Positions 59,612 through 64,000 of a stretch of 64,000 nucleotides of DNA are shown one piece after another. The stretch's first letter is position 1, and each line of letters begins with the position of its first letter. This stretch comes from Haloglomus litoreum. GTDB lineage: Archaea > Halobacteriota > Halobacteria > Halobacteriales > Haloarculaceae. Under the pieces are notes generated by a model. That model saw nothing but the letters and a program-made list of their open reading frames with translations. It had not been told where the DNA came from and made no database searches. A program made the position numbers and the translations under genes. The DNA lies in contig NZ_CP119988.1 in NCBI RefSeq assembly GCF_029338515.1, forward strand, positions 2,170,001 through 2,234,000, in the 5' to 3' direction.

Positions 59612-60685
59612 ATGAGCCACGACGCCGATGTCGACGCCCCCGGTGGGGCCGAGCGGACCGAGGGTGACCTCACCCGGACGGGGATGGCGCTCAAGCACGA
59701 GCGGACCTGGGACTACGAACTCGACCGCATCGTCGAGGCCGTCGAGGAACGCGACGCCGAGAAGGTCGGTCTCCAGTTCCCCGAGGGACTGAAGCGCCGC
59801 GGGCCGAACGTCGCCGACGACCTGCGCGAGCTGCTGCCCGACGGCGTGCGGGTGATGATCTCCGGGCAGCCCTGCTACGGCGCCTGCGACCTCGACACCT
59901 ACCTGATGCGCCGGACGGACGTGTTCGTCCACTTCGGCCACTCCCCGATGAAGGAGTCCGACTCCATCATCTACGTCCCGCTGTTCTCGAACGTCGACGT
60001 GACACCCATCATGGAGGAGTCGCTCGACGAACTCGCGGCCCCCGACGAGGACCCGGACGTGGGCCTGGTGACGACGGCCCAGCACATGAACAAGTTCGAC
60101 GAGATGCGCGCGTGGCTGGAGGAGCGTGGCTACACGGTCCACACGCGCCGCGGCGACGACCGCCTCACCCACGAGGGGCAGGTGCTGGGCTGCAACTACG
60201 CCTCCGCGGACATCGACGCCGAGCAGGTGCTCTACGTCGGCGGCGGGAAGTTCCACCCGCTCGGCCTCGCGATGGAGCACCCGGACAAGACCGTCGTCAT
60301 CGCAGATCCCGTCAACAACGCCGTCTCGGTCGCCGACACCGAGAAGTTCCTCAAGCAGCGCTACGGCGCGGTCCACCGCGCGATGGACGCCGAGACGTTC
60401 GGGGTGCTGTTCTGCACGAAGATCGGCCAGGGCCGCTGGGACGTGGCTACCGAGATCGTCGAGAACAACGACGACGCCTACCTCATCACGATGGACGAGA
60501 TCACGCCGGACCGCCTGGTCAACTTCGACATGGACGCCTTCGTCAACACGGGCTGCCCCCGTATCACGACCGACGACGGGCCCCAGTTCAAGAAGCCGAT
60601 GCTGACGCCGGGCGAGTACGAGATCGCCATCGGGGAGAAGCCGCTCGACGAGCTATCGTTCGACACCTTCCACGGGACCTGGTAG
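59612..60685 (+). CDS. dph2: Diphthamide synthase Dph2 (radical-SAM-like Fe-S enzyme)
   Basis: A 357-residue enzyme that transfers the 3-amino-3-carboxypropyl group from SAM to the histidine of elongation factor 2, first step of diphthamide. The three cluster cysteines come one per domain: GQPCYGACD (about residue 88), VLGCNYAS (about 194) and NTGCPRITTD (about 313). GLQFPEGLKRRGPNVAD and YVGGGKFHPLGLAM are family marks. ATG 59612; about 20 extra acidic residues precede the conserved start, as usual in haloarchaea. Confidence 0.94.
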   Translation: MSHDADVDAPGGAERTEGDLTRTGMALKHERTWDYELDRIVEAVEERDAEKVGLQFPEGLKRRGPNVADDLRELLPDGVRVMISGQPCYGACDLDTYLMRRTDVFVHFGHSPMKESDSIIYVPLFSNVDVTPIMEESLDELAAPDEDPDVGLVTTAQHMNKFDEMRAWLEERGYTVHTRRGDDRLTHEGQVLGCNYASADIDAEQVLYVGGGKFHPLGLAMEHPDKTVVIADPVNNAVSVADTEKFLKQRYGAVHRAMDAETFGVLFCTKIGQGRWDVATEIVENNDDAYLITMDEITPDRLVNFDMDAFVNTGCPRITTDDGPQFKKPMLTPGEYEIAIGEKPLDELSFDTFHGTW

Positions 60686-60987
60686 CGCCGTTCCTGCCGC
60701 CTCGGGTGACCTCCGCGGTCGGCCTCCTGACCCCTCCGCACGTAGCTTCAAGTACGGAACCGCGACCACTTCCCCGCGTGACCTGACGAGTCGTCGCCGG
60801 GCCGCCGACCCGAGGGCGTGGCACGCCACCGCGCGTTCGGTTCCGCCAGTGCGGTACCACGGTCCGGCGGTCGAGGCGGTACCGTCTGTTCGCCAGCGGT
60901 CACGACCGTCGGTCCCGTTAGTGGGCCCCGGGACGGGCGCCCCTCCGTGGCCGCATTTTAAATATCGCCTCCGTCTATCCTCGTGGT
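60686..60987. other. 302-bp intergenic stretch with the DUF655 promoter
   Basis: No gene-like frame. The right end has ATTTTAAATAT at 60955-60965, a strong TATA centred 28 bases before ATG 60988. The rest is GC-rich with short inverted repeats around 60,800-60,900 but no recognisable RNA gene. Confidence 0.6.
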
Positions 60988-61578
60988 ATGACTGACGCCG
61001 GTGACGAGACTGGTGGGTCCGGCGGTTCGGACGACCCGCGGGAGGCGGTCGTGCTGGACTACCTCCCGACGGGGCTCCCCGACGAACAGCGGAGCAACAC
61101 CCCCGTCGCGTACGCGCTCGGGGTCGACGAGTTCGAACTGTACCTCGTACGGTTCGACGGCGACACCGACCTGAACGTCGGCGACCGGGTCACGGTCGAT
61201 CCGCGCGGGGCGTCGGTGAGCCGCGTGGGGCGAGTCGACTACGAGGAGCTCTCGGGGGCCGCCGAGTCGGAGCTGGAGTACGCGGTCGCGGCCATCATCG
61301 ACGCCGACGAGCGTCGGTTCGTCGACTTCTTCAACGAGGCGCAGGCCATCACGACGCGGCTCCACGCGCTCAACCTCCTCCCGGGCATCGGGAAGAAGCT
61401 CCGCAACAACGTCCTGGACCTCCGGAAACGCCAGCCGTTCGAGTCGTTCGACGACCTCGAGGAGCGCGTGTCGGGGCTGCACGACCCCCGCCAGGTCCTC
61501 ATCGACCGCATCGTCGAGGAGATCCAGGAGGAGGACATGAAGTACCGCATCTTCGCGACTCGCAAGCGGACCGAGTGA
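60988..61578 (+). CDS. DUF655 family protein (nucleic-acid-binding, HhH type)
   Basis: A 196-residue archaeal protein. After a disordered 18-residue start, AVVLDYLPTGLPDE and YALGVDEFELYLVRFDGD form an OB-like N-terminal part, and LNLLPGIGKKLRNNVLDLRK with FDDLEERVSGLHDPRQVLID is a helix-hairpin-helix region. DUF655 genes sit with rpl21e and ksgA across archaea, suggesting a ribosome or RNA role. Own TATA upstream; ksgA follows after 70 bases. Confidence 0.9.
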   Translation: MTDAGDETGGSGGSDDPREAVVLDYLPTGLPDEQRSNTPVAYALGVDEFELYLVRFDGDTDLNVGDRVTVDPRGASVSRVGRVDYEELSGAAESELEYAVAAIIDADERRFVDFFNEAQAITTRLHALNLLPGIGKKLRNNVLDLRKRQPFESFDDLEERVSGLHDPRQVLIDRIVEEIQEEDMKYRIFATRKRTE

Positions 61579-61648
61579 GTCCCGGTCACGTGGCCGGTCG
61601 CTGGCGCCAACCCTTTATCGTACCAGCGTCGAACTCGCAGCAGAGCGT

Positions 61649-62488
61649 ATGACACGACGGGATCCGGATGCCCTGCGTCGCCGCGCCGGGGTCCGCGGCG
61701 ACCCGGACCAGGACCAGCACTTCCTGATCGACGACCGCGTGCTGGACCGCCTGCCGGGGTATCTGCCCGCCGACGCCGCCGACCACGTCCTCGAGATCGG
61801 CGGCGGCACCGGCGGACTCACGGACCGACTGCTCGCCGCCAGCGACGGCCACGTCACCGTCGTCGAACGGGACCCCGACCTTGCGGCGTTCCTCCGCGAG
61901 GAGTTCGCCGAGGCGGTCAACGCCGGGCGCCTCGACGTGGTGGAGGGGGACGCGCTGGAGTGTGACCTGCCGGCGTTCACGGGCTCCGTCTCGAACCTCC
62001 CGTACGGGGCGTCCAGCGAGTTCTGCTTCCGACTGCTTCCAGAGGGCAAGCCACTGGTACTGATGCTCCAGCGGGAGTTCGCCGAGCGGATGGCGGCCGA
62101 CCCGGGCGAGGACGACTACGGCCGGCTCTCGGTCACCGCGGGCCACTACGCCGACGTGGAGATCGTCGAGACGGTGCCACCGACGGCGTTCGACCCCGAG
62201 CCCGCGGTCGAGAGCGCGGTCGTGCGATGTCTCCCGCGCGACCCGGAGTACGAGGTCGACGAGGCCGCCTTCATGGCGCTGGTCCGTGGCGTGTTCACCC
62301 AGCGCCGCAAGACGATGCGCAACGCCGTCCGGAACACGGTCCACATCAGCGGTATCGAGGACGCGAGTGCGGTGGTAGCCGCCGCGGACGAGGCGCTGAT
62401 GGGTCGGCGCGCGGGGAACGTCACGCCCGCCGAGTTCGCCGAACTGGCCCGCCTCGCGACCGAGGTGACGGAGGTGAGGCCGCCGTGA
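61649..62488 (+). CDS. rsmA: 16S rRNA dimethyladenosine transferase (RsmA/KsgA)
   Basis: A 279-residue SAM-dependent enzyme that dimethylates two adjacent adenosines near the 3' end of 16S rRNA. QHFLIDDRVLDRLPGYLP, VLEIGGGTGGLTDRLL (SAM), VVERDPDL, SNLPYGASSEF (the NLPY motif) and FVQPxxR-like VFTQRRKTMRNAV are seen. TATA-like CCTTTATCG lies about 35 bases before ATG 61649. TGATG overlap with the mscS gene couples the two. Confidence 0.95.
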   Translation: MTRRDPDALRRRAGVRGDPDQDQHFLIDDRVLDRLPGYLPADAADHVLEIGGGTGGLTDRLLAASDGHVTVVERDPDLAAFLREEFAEAVNAGRLDVVEGDALECDLPAFTGSVSNLPYGASSEFCFRLLPEGKPLVLMLQREFAERMAADPGEDDYGRLSVTAGHYADVEIVETVPPTAFDPEPAVESAVVRCLPRDPEYEVDEAAFMALVRGVFTQRRKTMRNAVRNTVHISGIEDASAVVAAADEALMGRRAGNVTPAEFAELARLATEVTEVRPP

Positions 62489-63852
62489 TGGGCGCGGTCG
62501 ACGCGGCCGGGGTCCTGCTTCAGTCCGAGCCGCAGCTCAATCCCTGGGCGTGGACCCTCTCCCGCACGGAGCAGTACCTCGTGAGCGCGGGGCTCCTGGC
62601 GCTGTTCCTCGTCACCTCGGCGTTCGTCTACGCGCTGGGGCGGCCGCTCAAGCGACGCATCCAGGACGACGAGGTGGTCGAGGCGCTCCAGTCACTGAGC
62701 GTGAGTCTCACCGGCCTGGTCGTGGCCTTCGCGCTGGTCGTGGTCTGGCGGCTGCGCCAGGAGGTCACGACCGCCTTCACCTTCGTCCGCCTGGGACCGA
62801 CGGACGGCGTCCGACTCCTCGTGACCGCCGCCGCGTTCGGTGCCGCCTTCACCGTCACACGCATCACGAAGCGGGCTATCCGGCGCGGATCGGAGGCCGA
62901 CGCCATCACGGCCCATCAGAAGGAGGTGGCCCACCACGTCGTTCAGATCCTCGTCTTCGCGCCCGCGGCCCTGTTCGTTCTCGCGCTGTACGGCGTGAAC
63001 CCGCAGAACCTCCTCATCGGTGCGGGTGCGGCGGGCATCGTCGTCGGACTGGCCGCACGGCAGACCCTGGGTGCCGTCGTCGCCGGGTTCGTCCTCCTCG
63101 TCTCCCGCCCGTTCGAGGTGAACGACTGGGTCGTCATCGACCAGGAGGAGGGCGTTGTCACCGACATCTCCATCTTCAACACGGAGATCCGGACGTTCGA
63201 CAACGAGGTCGTCGTCATCCCGAACGACGAGGTCACCAAGAACAACATCATCAACCGCTCGCGCAACGGGAAGCTCCGCATCCAGGTCGACGTGGGTGTC
63301 GACTACGACATCGAGGTCCCGCGAGCCATGGAGCTAGCTCGCGAGGCGATGCACGTCCTCGACGAGGTACTGGACGAACCGCCGCCGGACGTCGTCATCG
63401 ACGAACTCGGGGCGTCGTCGGTGGTGCTGACGCTCCGGTTCTGGATTCCCGACCCGACCATCGAGCGCAAGTGGGCCGCCCAGAACGCGGTCATCGATGC
63501 GGTGAAGGAGGCCTTCGAGCAGGAGGGCGTGAAGATACCGTATCCGCAGCGCGAGCTGATGGCCCGCGACGAGGCCGGCGGCTTCCGGCTCGCCGGCGAC
63601 CGCCGGGAGGTCGGCTCGGCGGACAACGGCGACCGGGAGGCCGCGGTGCAGTCGGTCGAGTCCAGCGATGACGACGGCCCGGGGACGCACATGAGCGCCG
63701 TGACCGACCCGACCGTCGAGATCGATACCGACGGGGACGACACCCTCAAGCCGCGCTCGACGGACGGCGAGTTCATCGCCGCCATCGAGCGCGTGGCCGG
63801 TGAGTCCGAGCTATCAAGCCCTATCGAGCCGATGGATCGGGAGGATGCCTGA
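62488..63852 (+). CDS. Small-conductance mechanosensitive channel (MscS family)
   Basis: A 454-residue membrane channel. Four N-terminal helices lead to the pore helix PQNLLIGAGAAGIVVGLAAR (Gly/Ala-rich as in MscS TM3) and GAVVAGFVLLVSRPFEVNDWV, the MscS beta-domain start. FNTEIRTFDNEVVVIPNDEV and NRSRNGKLRIQVDVGVDYD complete the cytoplasmic cage. A disordered acidic tail of about 110 residues is longer than usual. It opens under membrane tension to release solutes after osmotic downshift. Overlaps ksgA and hemK genes. Confidence 0.9.
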   Translation: MGAVDAAGVLLQSEPQLNPWAWTLSRTEQYLVSAGLLALFLVTSAFVYALGRPLKRRIQDDEVVEALQSLSVSLTGLVVAFALVVVWRLRQEVTTAFTFVRLGPTDGVRLLVTAAAFGAAFTVTRITKRAIRRGSEADAITAHQKEVAHHVVQILVFAPAALFVLALYGVNPQNLLIGAGAAGIVVGLAARQTLGAVVAGFVLLVSRPFEVNDWVVIDQEEGVVTDISIFNTEIRTFDNEVVVIPNDEVTKNNIINRSRNGKLRIQVDVGVDYDIEVPRAMELAREAMHVLDEVLDEPPPDVVIDELGASSVVLTLRFWIPDPTIERKWAAQNAVIDAVKEAFEQEGVKIPYPQRELMARDEAGGFRLAGDRREVGSADNGDREAAVQSVESSDDDGPGTHMSAVTDPTVEIDTDGDDTLKPRSTDGEFIAAIERVAGESELSSPIEPMDREDA

Positions 63853-64000
63853 CGACGACCGGCCGCGCCTGGCGGACCTGCGCGGGGAGCCACAGGTCTA
63901 CCGGGCGGCCGAGGACTCGCAGCTGCTCGCCACGGCGGCGGTGGCGCGGGTGGGGCGGGACGACCTCGTCCTCGACCTCGGGACGGGCTCGGGCTACGTC
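63845..64000 (+). CDS. HemK2/PrmC-like release-factor methyltransferase, 3' partial
   Basis: The first 52 codons are in the window: MPDDDRPRLADLRGEP, then QVYRAAEDSQLLATAAV (the PxxYxPxEDS-like motif of archaeal HemK2) and VLDLGTGSGYV (SAM-binding). The ATG overlaps the mscS stop by 8 bases. The gene continues past the right edge. Archaeal HemK homologues N-methylate the Gln of release factor aRF1; the cluster DUF655-ksgA-hemK is common in archaea. Confidence 0.82.
   Translation, partial: MPDDDRPRLADLRGEPQVYRAAEDSQLLATAAVARVGRDDLVLDLGTGSGYV

Noticed and set aside
1-64000. CRISPR arrays, rRNA and tRNA genes
   Set aside because: No regularly spaced 28-37-base repeats were seen, no rRNA-like sequence, and no cloverleaf with a TTCRA arm that I could support by eye.

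Overview
The window is chromosomal DNA from a haloarchaeon (class Halobacteria). The evidence is a very high GC content, strongly acidic predicted proteins, twin-arginine signals on exported proteins, many leaderless genes with an archaeal TATA element about 25-30 bases before the start codon, a transcription factor B gene, DpsA, an archaeal Dph2, and haloarchaea-only protein families. The genus cannot be told from sequence alone.

Layout. Positions 1-1976 hold the carboxyltransferase of a biotin-dependent acyl-CoA carboxylase (5' end outside the window) and a small PccX-like subunit. A frameshifted DUF6653 gene follows (2074-2525). Positions 2710-10773 form a tight six-gene operon: a GT75-type glycosyltransferase, a complete FbpABC/FutABC-type iron ABC importer, an ArnT-like membrane glycosyltransferase and a gluconate-dehydrogenase-subunit-3-like protein. 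Its promoter carries two palindromic TTTAGG-type boxes that look like the haloarchaeal DtxR-family iron operator. The same boxes recur before a 49-residue protein (13308) and upstream of dpsA (13633-14181), so an iron theme runs through the first 14 kb. A thiolase/DUF35 pair lies between.

Positions 14.3-26.5 kb hold scattered housekeeping and accessory genes: a nitrilase, an MFS exporter, a lipoprotein, a haloalkane-dehalogenase-like hydrolase, TFB, an aldehyde dehydrogenase, and an atypical Nramp-like transporter followed by a P-loop protein and a Cys/His-rich HTH regulator. Positions 26.5-33.4 kb hold an exported beta-propeller protein, a CoA-disulfide-reductase-like flavoprotein, a 3-hydroxybutyrate-dehydrogenase-like SDR coupled to a patatin-type hydrolase (a likely polyhydroxyalkanoate mobilisation pair) and a GMC oxidoreductase. 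Positions 33.7-45.3 kb hold membrane proteins, a GT2 enzyme, the DUF5805/tyrosine recombinase pair, GNAT, a Bat-type HTH protein, a coiled-coil protein and an MBL-fold hydrolase.

From about 45,285 to 53,100 the composition becomes AT-richer and the gene content changes. The region holds a UPF0175/DUF3368-like toxin-antitoxin pair, an intact IS6-family element with 14-bp inverted repeats and an 8-bp target duplication, DUF5518 and DUF6326 membrane proteins, an ABC-2 exporter, a winged-helix regulator and an IS4-type transposase. This is the one clear acquired island. After it the core genome resumes: an exported HtrA-like protease, the proC-proB-proA proline operon, an HpcH/HpaI aldolase, a YlbF-family protein, dph2, and the DUF655-ksgA-mscS-hemK cluster, whose last gene runs off the right edge.
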